Positions 8,140 through 19,299 are shown, counted from the stretch's first letter. The stretch: DNA of 64,000 bases from Silybum marianum (GCA_036898165.1 CM072530.1:17593847-17657846); one strand, 5' to 3'. Notes: generated from the sequence alone by a model not told the origin. Program-made: numbers and translations.

Positions 8140-11037
8140 TTGCAGAAACAGCGTGTGCATATCTGGTATCTTGACTCTGGATGCTCGAGGCACATGACTG
8201 GTTCACGAAACTTACTCTCCCAATTCAAAGACAAAAGTGGTGAAGCTGTAACATTTGGTGATAATAGTAAGGGTCAGATTAAGGGCTACGGTACTTTACA
8301 GGAAGGTAACATTACCTTATCTAAGGTAGCTCATGTTTCTGGATTGAAACATAACCTTCTAAGTGTAAGTCAACTCTGTGATTCTAAGGTACTTGTAGTA
8401 TTTGATGAAAAACATTGTTACTTATTTTCTAAGGCAGGTGAGGAACTTTGGAGAGCAGACAGAAAGGGTAACCTCTACATGATGAATTTTACCTCCAAGG
8501 ATGGTAAACAAACCCTATGTCTTATCTCCAAAAAGAGTGAAGTTGCATGGCTCTGGCATCATAAAATGTCTCACTTAAACTTTGATAATCTTAAGATGCT
8601 TGTAAAACATAATTTGGTATCTGGACTTCCAGAAGTTCATTTTCAAAAAGATCACCTCTGCCCAGCATGTGAAATGGGAAAGATAAAACGAGCATCTCAT
8701 AAAACAAAAAGTGATCACTCATGCATAAGACCTCTGCAATTGCTACATGACGATCTCTATGGTCCCATTGCAATTCAGAGCCTTTCTGGTAAAAAGTATA
8801 TACTGGTACTTATTGATGAATTTTCCAGGTATACATGGCTTGCTTTTGTTCGACAGAAGTCAGATGTACCTATCATACTCCAGAATATGATGACCAGAAT
8901 CCAAGTTCTTTTACACCAAAAGATTCAACAGCTAAGATGCGATAATGGTACTGAATTCAAGAATGCCAAGTTTGAAGCGTACTTTACTGCAAATGGAATT
9001 ACTCAGAACTTCTCTGCTGTACGCACTCCTCAACAGAATGGTGTCGTTGAATGCCGCAACAGAACCTTGGTCGAAGCAGCCAGAACGATGCTTGCAGCTT
9101 CTGGTCTTCCCATTCACTTTTGGGCAGAAGCTGTAGCCACTGCTTGTTTTACTCAGAATCGTTCCATAATCGTCAAGAGGCATCTCAAAACCTCTTTTGA
9201 GCTTATTAACAAAAGAAAACCATCTGTCAAATTCTTTCATATTTTTGGTTGCAGGTGTTTTATCTTAAATGACAGAGACAAACTTGGCAAGTTTGATCCA
9301 AAATCAGATGAAGCTAAATTCTTAGGCTATTCTTTAAATTCCAGAGCTTTTCGTGTTTTTAACTTAAGAACTAAAACAGTTATGGAAAACATTAACATTG
9401 ATTTTGATGATCAAAGACAACTGACTTCTGAATATTCCTCTTCAGAACTCAAACTTAATACTGTCACCTCTGACTATCTTTCAGGATCTAGAGAATCCGA
9501 TATTGATGCTATTTTTCAAGATTTTATGGGCGAAGAAATATTGTCAGAACCAACTCCATCTTTAAGTATACCTGAAGTTCTTCATGCCTCTGACATAACT
9601 CTTTCTGGTCCTACTTCTTCTGAACCAAACTCTTCCTTTCCTTCTGTTCCATCTGATTGTTCAGAAGCTTCTTCTGTTCCATCATCTGACGGGGAGACGT
9701 TAGAAGCAAGAAACTCAGAATTAGTATCTCCAGAAGAAGTCATTTCATCTTCTGACACAGAAGTTCAGGCTCAACCAATACCAGAAACAAGGATAAAGAA
9801 ATGGACTAAATCACATACTCCAGATCTTATCATTGGTAGTCCTTCTGAGGGTGTCAAAACACGATCTGCTACGGCAAATGAAGCTTTCTATGTCAACTTT
9901 CTTAGTACGATTGAACCGAAGCAAGTTCATGAAGCATTAGTTGAACCTAGTTGGGTAGAAGCAATGCAGGAGGAGTTACTTCAATTTCAACGTAACAAAG
10001 TTTGGAACTTAGTACCATTACCCAAAGGCAAAGTTGCTATTGGTACTAAGTGGGTCTTCAGAAATAAAAAGGATGAAGACGGAATTATGATCAGAAACAA
10101 GGCTCGTCTGGTGGCAAAAGGTTATTGTCAAGAAGAAGGCATTGATTATGATGAAACCTTTGCTCCTGTTGCAAGACTGGAGGCGATACGACTTTTTCTG
10201 GCATTCTCTGCATACAAAAACTTTAAAGTATATCAAATGGATGTTAAATGTGCATTTCTAAATGGAAATCTCAAAGAAGAAGTGTATGTTGAACAACCTG
10301 CTGGCTTTAAAGATGCAAGACATCCAGAATACGTCTATCTCCTTGACAAAGCTCTGTATGGCTTAAAGCAAGCACCTAGAGCCTGGTATGAACGTTTATC
10401 CAAGTTTCTGATCAGCAAAGGGTATGAGAAAGGTAAAACTGATACCACACTTTTCATGAAAAGAGGCAAAGGTATGTTAACTATTGTTCAAATTTATGTG
10501 GATGACATAATTTTTGGCTCTACTCATCAAACAGAAGTTGATTTGTTTTCTAAATTGATGGAAACTGAATTTGAAATGAGTATGATGGGAGAACTAACAT
10601 TCTTTCTAGGACTCCAGGTTAAGCAAAGTACCTCTGGTATTTTTATTAATCAAACAAAATATGTCCCTGACATGTTAAAGAAATTTCATTTTCAGAATTC
10701 ATCACCTATGAAAACACCTATCTCTCCTAGTATGAAACTAGGTCCGGATCCTTCTGGGAAACCAATTGATATCACGGGCTACAGAGGTATGATAGGTTCT
10801 CTTCTGTACTTAACTGCAAGTAGGCCTGATATTATGTTTGCTACTTGTCTTTGTGCTCGTTATCAAGCCAATCCTAAAGAATCTCATTTGGCTGCTGTGA
10901 AAAAAAAATTTAGATACTTAAAGGGAACTCCTTCATTGGGTCTCTGGTATCCTAAAAACTCTGGGTTTGATTTAATGGAATATACAGATTCTGATCATGC
11001 AGGTTGTAAGCTGGACAAAAAAAAGTACTTCTGGTAG
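8140..11037 (+). CDS. pol: Copia-2 pol: protease, integrase, reverse transcriptase
   Basis: A 965-codon open frame with copia domain order. The protease active site is LDSGCSRHMTG (Asp codon 8,173). The pre-integrase zinc region has WLWHHKMSHLN and CPACEMGK. The integrase catalytic triad is Asp 8,752, Asp 8,941 and Glu 9,049, with 35 residues between the last two. The reverse transcriptase starts near residue 605 (WVEAMQEEL) and carries YVDD at 10,495-10,506. All catalytic residues are present. The frame ends in ...KLDKKKYFW because a run of eight A (about 11,018-11,025) shifts it out of RNase H. The first in-frame ATG is at 8,140, but true Pol is probably fused to Gag or starts slightly upstream. 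Confidence 0.95.
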   Translation: MQKQRVHIWYLDSGCSRHMTGSRNLLSQFKDKSGEAVTFGDNSKGQIKGYGTLQEGNITLSKVAHVSGLKHNLLSVSQLCDSKVLVVFDEKHCYLFSKAGEELWRADRKGNLYMMNFTSKDGKQTLCLISKKSEVAWLWHHKMSHLNFDNLKMLVKHNLVSGLPEVHFQKDHLCPACEMGKIKRASHKTKSDHSCIRPLQLLHDDLYGPIAIQSLSGKKYILVLIDEFSRYTWLAFVRQKSDVPIILQNMMTRIQVLLHQKIQQLRCDNGTEFKNAKFEAYFTANGITQNFSAVRTPQQNGVVECRNRTLVEAARTMLAASGLPIHFWAEAVATACFTQNRSIIVKRHLKTSFELINKRKPSVKFFHIFGCRCFILNDRDKLGKFDPKSDEAKFLGYSLNSRAFRVFNLRTKTVMENINIDFDDQRQLTSEYSSSELKLNTVTSDYLSGSRESDIDAIFQDFMGEEILSEPTPSLSIPEVLHASDITLSGPTSSEPNSSFPSVPSDCSEASSVPSSDGETLEARNSELVSPEEVISSSDTEVQAQPIPETRIKKWTKSHTPDLIIGSPSEGVKTRSATANEAFYVNFLSTIEPKQVHEALVEPSWVEAMQEELLQFQRNKVWNLVPLPKGKVAIGTKWVFRNKKDEDGIMIRNKARLVAKGYCQEEGIDYDETFAPVARLEAIRLFLAFSAYKNFKVYQMDVKCAFLNGNLKEEVYVEQPAGFKDARHPEYVYLLDKALYGLKQAPRAWYERLSKFLISKGYEKGKTDTTLFMKRGKGMLTIVQIYVDDIIFGSTHQTEVDLFSKLMETEFEMSMMGELTFFLGLQVKQSTSGIFINQTKYVPDMLKKFHFQNSSPMKTPISPSMKLGPDPSGKPIDITGYRGMIGSLLYLTASRPDIMFATCLCARYQANPKESHLAAVKKKFRYLKGTPSLGLWYPKNSGFDLMEYTDSDHAGCKLDKKKYFW

Positions 11038-11437
11038 CTGTCAACTTCTGGGTAATCGACTTATCAGCTGGACATCCAATAAACAAAATTGTGTTTCAAC
11101 ATCTACCGCAGAAGCTAAATATGTTGTTGCTGCTAGCTGTTGTTCTCAAGTTATTTGGATGAAGACTCAACTCAGAGACTATGGTCTGACTTATGATAAG
11201 ATTCCCATACCCTATGATTCTGAGAGTGCAATTGCCATTACTGAAAACCCAGTTCAGCATTCTAAAACAAAGCATATTGATATCAGATATCATTTTTTCA
11301 AAGATCATGTAGAAAAGGGCACTATAGAAATGTATTTTGTCGCTACTGATTATCAACTTGCTGATATTTTCACAAAGGCTCTAGATGAGAAGCGTTTTAA
11401 TTTCTTAATCAGCAAGTTGGGAATGCTTAATATGTAA
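10997..11437 (+). CDS. pol: Copia-2 pol: RNase H, in shifted frame
   Basis: This is the C-terminal copia RNase H (S-W-T-S-N-K-Q, S-T-A-E-A-K-Y, K-T-K-H-I-D-I-R-Y-H, Q-L-A-D-I-F-T-K-A-L), ending at a stop at 11,435-11,437. It is out of frame with the 965-codon part by one base at the A-run. The homologous part of Copia-1 is in one frame here. Removing one A would be enough to explain the original fused frame, so the break is recent or a sequencing error in a homopolymer. Confidence 0.9.
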   Translation: MQVVSWTKKSTSGSCQLLGNRLISWTSNKQNCVSTSTAEAKYVVAASCCSQVIWMKTQLRDYGLTYDKIPIPYDSESAIAITENPVQHSKTKHIDIRYHFFKDHVEKGTIEMYFVATDYQLADIFTKALDEKRFNFLISKLGMLNM

Positions 11438-12570
11438 CATCCTTGGAAATTTTTTTATTTTAATCAGAACTGTCTAGAGGTCTCTGATTAATTCTGGTAA
11501 TTCCCTAGAAGCCATCAGAAGCTTCTGAATCTTCTGACCTTCTTTATCCAGATAATCTGTTTATCTTCCAAGTGATGTCAGCAAAACGCATATTGCAAAA
11601 TGCAAAGGAAGAAGCTTACTTTTATATACTATAGGAATCTTTGTGATTCATTCAAAAGGGGGAGTTTACCATTCAAGGGGGAGTTTATCATTCAAGGGGG
11701 AGTTCACCTTTCAAGGGGGAGTTTACCATTCCAGGGAGAGTTTACTTATCTCTGAGGGAGTTTACTTATCAAGGGGGAGCCTCTCAAAGTCTAACTCTGG
11801 TTAGCTGTCTTCTGAATTTTTTTTCATCTACTTTAAGTTTCTTCTGAATTTTCTTATTTTGTGTCTCTCTTGCCGTCAAGGTTTCTCAGAATTTTTATGA
11901 TTCATTTCAAATTCATTTTAGATGATGATTCTAAGTTGACATGTTTTTCAAATTACTTTTCTATGAATCAATATTTTCTAAAATTTCTATTGAATATGTA
12001 TATTTTATTAACTCTTGCGTCAAGGTTATTCAAAATTTATATATTCAGTTTTAATTTTTTTTATTATTCTCTTCACGGAAAATTAAACTTTCATTTGGTT
12101 CAAAACATTTTTCTATTTACCGAATGACTGATTTTAAATTTAAATAAAAAAATTTATTACTCTCAAAAATTGTTTTAGTCAACTAAAATCACAATTTTAT
12201 TTGATTAATTAACAATTTTTTTTTATTAATTTTTTTTATTTACTTTTGGGATAATCAACCGATTTTAAGCCGATAACCCTTCAGTTATCTCTTTCAAATA
12301 TCGTGCTTTAATCATCACTAGCTCACCTTCCTACTTTCCACGTGTTACCCAACGTGTGACTGCATGTATCCACGCCTGCGTGCTTACATCATCATTTTTG
12401 AACCGTTTTCTCCTACTCCCAAAACTAAAACCCCTTCCCAATCCAAATTGTTCACATTCTCTCTCATATAAAACCCCCAAATCTCAGAAACTCATCTTCT
12501 TCTTCGCAACTGTTACTATTCAAACTCTCCTATTCACAAATCTACTCACCAGCTTACCCAACTCTCATCA
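11438..12570 (+). other. Spacer between pol and env-like region of Copia-2
   Basis: About 1.1 kb with no convincing coding frame. It holds the purine-tract array at 11,655-11,780, an AT-rich part (11,870-12,260) and a pyrimidine-rich part before 12,571 that resembles a plant 5' leader. It probably carries signals for expressing the env-like gene, but no promoter is clear. Confidence 0.6.
11655..11780 (+). repeat. Array of seven polypurine tracts
   Basis: AAGGGGGAG-type units occur at about 11,656, 11,675, 11,694, 11,713, 11,732, 11,754 and 11,771, spaced 17-22 bases, separated by TTTACCATTC-like linkers. The last units have substitutions. The unit matches the functional 3' purine tract at 16,205. 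Multiple purine tracts after pol are a described Sirevirus feature, possibly acting as extra plus-strand primers. Confidence 0.85.
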
Positions 12571-15500
12571 ATGGCTTCTCGTCTTGCAAATCCAACCCTA
12601 AACGATGACGAAGGACGTCTCATTGATTCCACTGCAGATAGTGCACCATTTGTCAAACTGCCATTAAAAGCGAACAATGTGCAGGTCCTTCTTGATCCAA
12701 ACACCTACCAGGTCGAGTTCAGGATCATGGTCGAATTTCTCCAACAGCATCCACTTAATCGAGCCCTAACTCTGACAAACCCAAATGTCCCTGAAATTTA
12801 TGTTCAAGTAGTTTGGCAATCGATGTACATTAGTGATGAAGAAACTTTGATTGGCAATTTCAGCCATCCAGATCAACCTGAAAATGCTGTGGAGATACCC
12901 ATCACCAAGAAGAAATTAGCCAGGTATTTTCATTTACCCCAAGCATAGGTGCAAATTGATGGTCAGTTAATGCCAAATCCAGCCCTAGAATCGAATCCAT
13001 CTGCTGAAGCCCTACTATCCTTCATCCATTTCTTTGTCTACAACTAAACCCTAACCAAACTGTCCGAATTTAAGAGAAAGCAGTTACCCCCAATGTGGAA
13101 TCTCCTTGTCTCCATTCTGAACAAGAGCCTCACATGTAAAATTGGGTCCCTCTTCCAGCCTTAATGTTTCCACGATTTTATTCCCTGGTTACCTATCCTG
13201 CAATTGGGGCACTTAAAGCTCCATTAGTTCAACCTTTCTGCAAAATCGCCTCAATGAGCTCTCATCGGCCAACCATCGACCGCAATGGGTATTCCTCTCC
13301 AAGGGAACTTTCCAGGTACATGCTAAACCTAATTCCATCTAGCTCTTCTTATATGAACTGTTATAGAAGCTCTATGATTTTCTCAGAACAGAGAATTTCT
13401 ACCCCAGAGCATTTAGAGGCAGTTTTAGATGGTGAGGGGTCAAGTGAGGCTGAGGTTGAAAAGAATATGAGTGACCATCCGAGTGGTTCTACCCATGCCG
13501 ACCTCTTGATGAAAGAGGGTACTGAAGATGTCCATAGAGACATATTTGAGCGAATCTCTCCTACATCCCAAAGGGTAACCTCATTTGCTGAGGTAGATGC
13601 TAACACATCTACACTCATTGACCAAGGACGACCCAGTCCAATCCACCCAGAAACCATCCATTCAGAGGATACTTCTCAATCCTCTGAATCAAGAACTGCC
13701 GGGGAAAGTACCTCCTCTTCATCATTCTCTCAAAAGGATGATGATGAAAATATAAGAGTTCCATTGCCCCAGAACTCGCCTATCCCCACACAAAATGTCG
13801 TTGTCTCTGTAACCGACACTGTCTTAGAAAACACAGAAGATGCGTCCACATCTTCTGATAGTTTAGTCGTTGATGAAATCCTATAAGAGGGGTTACAACA
13901 TCAGGATGCTCCACTTACCGGGGTGTTTACACTCCATCAAGGTAAGCACATTGTTTTCAGCACCTCATCCTCTGATGATGAGGATTATCTTGAAACAATT
14001 AGAACAACCGAAGAGGTGCCTGTTAATCACAGCCCTCGAAGACAGGTTGGAAGTCCCTCCACACTCAACGCCAACACAGGTGTGAAAGAGGGCCTCTCTG
14101 AACGCGAGAGTGAAGGGGCTCCATGTGTTGGAGAAGCACCAGTTACACATTTTGAATTTGTCACAAATGCAGCGTTTCAGGCATTTGTTGATAAACTTCA
14201 GAAATTTATGGAATATCTAAAATTATCCGTCTCCAATAATAATACTCTTCTTCTGGGCATCAAATCTGAACAACCAAATCAAGCTGCTACTTTACAAGCC
14301 ATTCAAAAGGTTCTCTCTGTCAATTCAGAGCCTAGAAGAATTATTTTGATGACCAGTTCAAACTTCTGCATGAAGGGATCAAAGCCAATGCTGATGCTAT
14401 CTTCCACATACCTGACTCTCTCCCAACTTCTGAAGTTACCATCTCTGTGGCAGAATATAGTTCTCTGGTTGCTGATTTACAAAAGATTATCAAAACAGTA
14501 ATTCCTTCTGATGATCCTTCTGGCACTACTCTGGTTAAGAAGTCAGACATAGCTATTTTTCAAAAAGCCATGCTTGACAGAATGAATGCCATATCTTCAA
14601 AGTTTGCATCAAAGACAACGACCAGCTCTTCAAATGTTGATTAGAAGCTCTCTTCCATGGAAACTACTCTTTCTCAACTTACAACTCTGGTAAGTTCTAT
14701 ATCTGAAACATTCAAAGCCAAGAAAAAGGCTAAGGAAGAACGAGCTTGCAGAAGAGCAGAGCTTAAACGAAAAAGGTCTGAGGATCAGGATCCTGATTCT
14801 CAGAAGGGGGAGAAAGAACCAGATGCAAGAAAGCCAAGCCAACAAATGATGCTAACACTACAACTCAAGAAAAAGGCAAGTCCCCCTCCTCTTCTGCTCC
14901 ACCACCCCCATCAAAGCAAACTTCTTCTGCTCAACCTTCATCAACACAAACTCCTTTGACTCCAACCCCGTTGGCCACTCACTCTGGGCCTCTTCCAAAA
15001 GATCCAGAAATAGCCAAATTTCTTCTAGAAGTAATTGGAAATACAAGGAAAACGCCATATTCACCATCCATTAAAGCAGAGATAGCCAAAGAAAAGGAAG
15101 CTAAGGCCAGAGCTGAGGCATCAAAAGCTAAAGTTGAAGCTCTAAATAAAGCAAGGAGGGAAGCTGAGTTAAAAGCAAAGGATGAAGAAGAAAGAGCCAA
15201 TGCTGAAGCAGAACTTGCCAGAGAAAAAGCTGAAGAAATCAGAAGACTAGCTGATATAGAAAAAGAAAGAATTGAAAGAGAAAAAGCAAAGGCAGAAGAA
15301 GAGAGAGAGAGAGAGAAAAGGAAGCCAGAGAGAAAGCAAGACACGATAAATCACAGAGAAGAAAAGCTGTCCGTGAAGAAGCAGTCCAGAGGTTGGGAGA
15401 CTTGAACTTCCAATAGTTGAAATCATCATAAACAGCATGTACGCTCTAAATGATCAGAAGATCTACTTGATGCTACCCAACTTCTCGAATGCCTATAATG

Positions 15501-16176
15501 TAAGTGATGCTGTAAAAGACAAATTCATGGCACACAGACAAGCAAGAAAGGATGTTTATACTTATGTACCAATCAAACGGGTCTCTGCTATAAAACACTT
15601 ACAATTTGAAGATACAGAGATTTGGTATACAAGTTATTAAGTAATCAGAGAAGACAATCAAACCAGTTACTTCTGCGATAACGATCTACTGTATGTTCAC
15701 CCCTCTGATCTTCTGGTCCTGGAAAATTTTATGAAAGTCCAAGTGGCCAGAGGTATTGATAGCCAAGACAACGTTGCCTACTCAAGAATCATTGACTGCA
15801 TGAAGTCTTTGATAAGATACAAGAGGTAGGTCGACTTCCAGATAGGGCTAAACTTCAACGTTGATAACCTTGCCATATTTGCACCAAACGAAGAATTAGA
15901 AAACATCAATTCATTCAAAGTTGGTAAAATTTTGCTTCAACCAGAAGAGGGGGTCATCTTTAGAAGACCAGACAGAAGAAATTTTTTAGAATAAAGGACG
16001 CACATCGATACTCTTCAGATGTTGTATACATTGCAAAATGGTACATCTCTGTTAGTGTCAATGAACATGATCAAGAGGTACTTGAAAGGATGATCAAAAG
16101 GCTTACCATTTTATTATCAATCAGAGACGTCATCAACAAGATTGCAAAGATCGTCTCTGAAGTTGCTCCTTTCTGA
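12571..16176 (+). pseudogene. Copia-2 env-like (Sirevirus ORF3-like) gene
   Basis: An extra gene after pol, as in Sireviruses. It begins MASRLANPT at 12,571 and runs open to 12,948, where the frame hits its first stop. The coding signal then continues in pieces: 13,164-13,886 and 13,923-14,340 (same frame, one stop between), 14,345-14,880 (second frame), 14,956-15,405 (third frame; about 110 residues of K/E/A-rich coiled coil) and 15,437-16,176. Parts of 13,400-14,100 are Ser/Thr/Glu-rich. I see no signal peptide or clear membrane segment, so calling it an envelope rests only on position; its function is unknown in the family. Confidence 0.75.
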
Positions 16177-16204
16177 ACATATGCCATTCTTCTGACTTCA
16201 TACT

Positions 16205-16215
16205 TAGGGGGAGAT
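16205..16215 (+). promoter_or_regulatory. 3' polypurine tract of Copia-2
   Basis: TAGGGGGAGAT lies directly before the 3' LTR. It is the expected primer for plus-strand DNA synthesis. Confidence 0.88.
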
Positions 16216-16615
16216 TGTTAGACTTTTAAAGTATGAGTCAAAAGATGGTAGGCTATAATGACGTGGCAGCACTCATCCGCATGTCTCCTCTTCAACAAAA
16301 ATTAGTTAGACGCTCCTATCTGATGTGGCATTTTGTAATAGGCTAGAGTGTTGACTTTCAGTTTTTGTAATAATATAAATAGATATGTACTATCACTGTA
16401 GTATTTGTCGATCTGAGTACTTTCAATTGAAGAACATACTGTGCGTCATTCCAAGTATTTGTAATCAATCCACAGGTTATTAATACGAAGTTAATCTGTT
16501 CTTCATTCTTTTGTTATTCTTATTACTGTTGATTAATCAATATTAATTGCTTCCGCTTACATTCTGATATATGAATTCATTGAATAATCATTGAAGAAGA
16601 AATCTGGAACCAACA
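16216..16615 (+). repeat. Copia-2 3' LTR
   Basis: It is 400 bp, TGTTAGAC...CCAACA, with about 15 substitutions and no indels against the left copy. It is followed by the duplication ATCTC. Confidence 0.96.
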
Positions 16616-18240
16616 ATCTCGGTTGGTGTCTTCGGGGCTTCCCATTTCTTAATGGCCTCGATTTTTGCTGGGTCAACATGAATTCCTTTTTCATTCACTA
16701 CATGGCCAAGAAAATGTACTTCTCGAATCCAAAATTCGCATTTGGAGAACTTGGCGTACAACTTTTCGTTCTTGAGCAATTCTAGTATCAACCTTAAATG
16801 TTGTTCATGCTCCTTCTTGTCCAGAGAATAAATGAGTATATCATCTATAAACACGATCACGAATTTGTCTAGGTATGGTCGACATACTCTATTCATCAAA
16901 TCCATGAAGACTGCCGGTGCGTTTGTTAGCCCGAAGGGCATAACTAGGAACTCGTAATGACCGTAATGAGTCCTAAACGCTGTTTTGGGGATATCTTCTT
17001 CTCGCACTCTCATTTGATGATATCCATACCTAAGATCGATCTTCGAGAAGTACGTTGCACCTTGAAGTTGGTCAAACAGATCATCAATTCGAGGAAGAGG
17101 GTATCGGTTCTTGATTGTCAACTTGTTGAGTTCCCTGTAGTCAATGCACATTCGAAAAGATCCATCCTTCTTTTTGACAAATAAAACTGGAGCTCCCCAA
17201 GGTGAAGAACTGGGTCTGATGAATCCCCTATCGAGTAATTCTTGAAGTTGTTCCGATAATTCCTGCATTTCTGACGGCGCTAACCGGTAAGGTGATTTTG
17301 CTACAGGTGCGGCTCCTGGAACTAACTCTATGTGAAACTCAACTTGTCTTTGCGGGGGTAACCCGGGTAATTCATCTGGGAATACTTCAGGAAAATCTCG
17401 TACTATCGGAAGATTTTGAATGCTCTTCTCTTTGTTCTTTTTATTTACCACATGAGCCAAAAATGCAATGCCGTCCTTTCTCAAATATTTACGCATCTTC
17501 ATACACGTCACCATTTTAATATTCCTTCCTGGCTTCTCTCTATGTACTTCTAGCATTCCTCCTTCGGATAGTGGAATTCGAACGATCTTCTTGGAACAAC
17601 ATATTTCAGCTTGGTTTTTGGATAACCAATCCATTCCCACAATTATGTCAAAACTTTCTAACTGAATCGGAATTAGATCTATACGAAAATCTTTATTAGC
17701 CAAGTTTAAGGTGCAGTTCATAATTACGTCTTTGGTCCTACTTTCTTGACCGTTGGCATATTCAATGACATATATTTCCTTCAACTTTTGAGGTCTTAGA
17801 TTTATCTTTGCTTTAAAATCTAATGACACAAAACTCCTATCTGCTCCAGAATCAAATAGTACGGATGCATGATGATCGTTTAGAAGAAACGTACCTGTAA
17901 CTACATCTGGGTTCTGTCTTGCTTCTTCTGCTCCAATTTCAAATACCCAACCTTGTGCTTGATTTCCTTGGTTCCCTTGATTTGCTAATTGCGGTTGCCT
18001 AGTGTCTGGCCTCCAATTCCGTCTTGGGCACCTGTTCCTGAAATGATCTATGCTCCCACATTCATAACATGCTCTCTTCTCACCAACCCTGCAATCCTTC
18101 GCAACATGGCCTCTCCTGTTGCACTTGAGACAAGTAATGCATTTCCCTTGATGATGATTATTACATTTATCACACCTCGGGTACGTCCCTTTTCCTTTAT
18201 CTGTTGCCGATGCGTGAATTCCATAATTTCCTGACGTTCT
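16616..18240 (-). pseudogene. pol: Gypsy-1 pol: protease and reverse transcriptase
   Basis: Reading leftward from 18,240, the frame continues from gag and holds two zinc knuckles at about 18,030-18,190 (C-L-K-C-N-R-R-G-H-V-A-K-D-C and C-Y-E-C-G...C), the protease motif LFDSGADRSF (17,845-17,853 codes DSG) and a full gypsy reverse transcriptase. The latter shows L-P-G-L-P-P, C-I-D-Y-R-E-L-N-K, G-Y-H-Q and the catalytic FIDD at 16,840-16,851. It is open to the Copia-2 insertion, where it ends in K-T-P-T-E-I and resumes at 4,386. The domain sequence resembles Tekay/Del chromoviruses. Confidence 0.93.
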
Positions 18241-19001
18241 TTACTCCTTGCCCGTCCTCTTTCCAAACTGTCTCCTTGCAGGTTCATCCATCTTCCTTTT
18301 TCCTAATGCCTTGTCTGTTCTAAACAATCCAGAACGAGTAGCGTTATTGGTGAGTCTGGTTGCCGAGCTTACCGCTTGCTGTAGGGTTTTCGGGTCTGCC
18401 GAAGTAACATCTCCTCGTATTATAGGAGATAAGCACCAAACATATCTATCGATTCTGTTTTCTTTAGGTGTTACCAAATGTGGTACCATTTTCGCCAGCT
18501 CATGAAAACGGGCAGTATAAGAGTCTATATCATTCCCTTTCATCTCGTGATTCCACAAATCTGCTTCCAGTTTCGGAATTTCACTCCTTGGGAAATATTC
18601 TTCCTCCAACAATCTTTTGAAATCTTCCCATGTAAGACTGTTTGCTGCTTCCCGACCTCTAGTTTGCACTTGAGTGTTCCACCAAGTCAATGATTACCCT
18701 TGCAATAAGCGAGTAGCAAACTCTACTTTGTTTCCTTCCGTGCATTTGTTGATGTGGAGGATGGACTCCATACCCTCAATACAGGCTAATAAACTGACAT
18801 CTCCTTCAGTTCCGTGGAATTCTTTAGGATTACAACTCCTAAAGGATTTATACGTACATCCCCTGTCTCCAGATCCCTGGTTGTTATTTTGATTAGCGTT
18901 TAAACCAGCTGCTACTTGGCTAACAATACCTGGTAGCGCTGCCATGAGCTGTTCGGATACCAATCGTGCAACATCGGGATTTTGTTTCTTCTTGGAGGCA
19001 T
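18241..19001 (-). pseudogene. gag: Gypsy-1 gag, capsid part
   Basis: Retrotransposon Gag of the gypsy type, with the motifs F-H-G-T-E-G, A-T-R-L-L-Q-G, T-W-W-N-T, W-E-D-F-K-R-L-L and E-E-Y-F-P. The likely start is the ATG at 19,001 (M-P-P-R-R, a typical start of these Gags), followed by a frameshift before 18,963. In-frame stops are at 18,691-18,693 and 18,241-18,243; the second looks like a glutamine codon changed to TAA. Gag and Pol are otherwise in one frame, as is normal in Tekay-like elements. Confidence 0.9.
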
Positions 19002-19299
19002 TGATCTAAAACACAATTTTTCAAATTGAGTTTCGATCAAATTTCTATAACTAATTCCGATCTAATTCTACTTACTAAGCTTAAGCTTATAATATATTGT
19101 ACGTCTAATATCAATCAACTAGACATAAAATCAAGAAATATACAATGAAACATGGATATCTTTCATAAGCATAACACATAACATTCATCACAAGTTTCAA
19201 AATACAAATCCCAAAAGATAGCAAATTGTTTACAACTTTAAATAAACAAGACCGAAATAAAAGTGTTTTTAATCCAAAAGCTTTGCCTAAAAAGGTTTA
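19002..19299. other. Gap between gag and accessory ORF of Gypsy-1
   Basis: About 300 bases, AT-rich, without an open frame or clear signals on either strand. In the sense of the element it lies after the stop of the accessory ORF and before gag. Confidence 0.6.

Larger units (their letters stand above)
4387..16615 (+). mobile_element. Copia-2: Sirevirus-like copia retrotransposon, structurally complete
   Basis: A 12,229-bp element with two 400-bp LTRs, a perfect 5-bp duplication ATCTC (4,382-4,386 and 16,616-16,620), a primer site, gag with a zinc knuckle and coiled coil, pol, an array of purine tracts, an env-like region and a 3' purine tract. It splits Gypsy-1 between the reverse transcriptase and RNase H. 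The two LTRs differ at about 15 of 400 positions by eye (about 96% identity). This is the youngest layer of the nest by position. Gag and env-like frames are broken, while pol is almost open. Confidence 0.95.

Noticed and set aside
11655..11780. Regularly spaced short repeats, CRISPR-like at first sight
   Set aside because: Units are purine tracts identical to the element's own plus-strand primer, linkers are near-identical, and the context is a plant retrotransposon.
12356..12601. Plus-strand frame before the env-like gene
   Set aside because: Pyrimidine-rich leader DNA; it overlaps the better-supported start at 12,571 in another frame and has no homologue in Copia-1.
14979..15344. Minus-strand frame rich in Ser, Leu and Ala with hydrophobic look
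   Set aside because: It is the antisense of the Copia-2 coiled-coil region; such shadows look membrane-like by composition.
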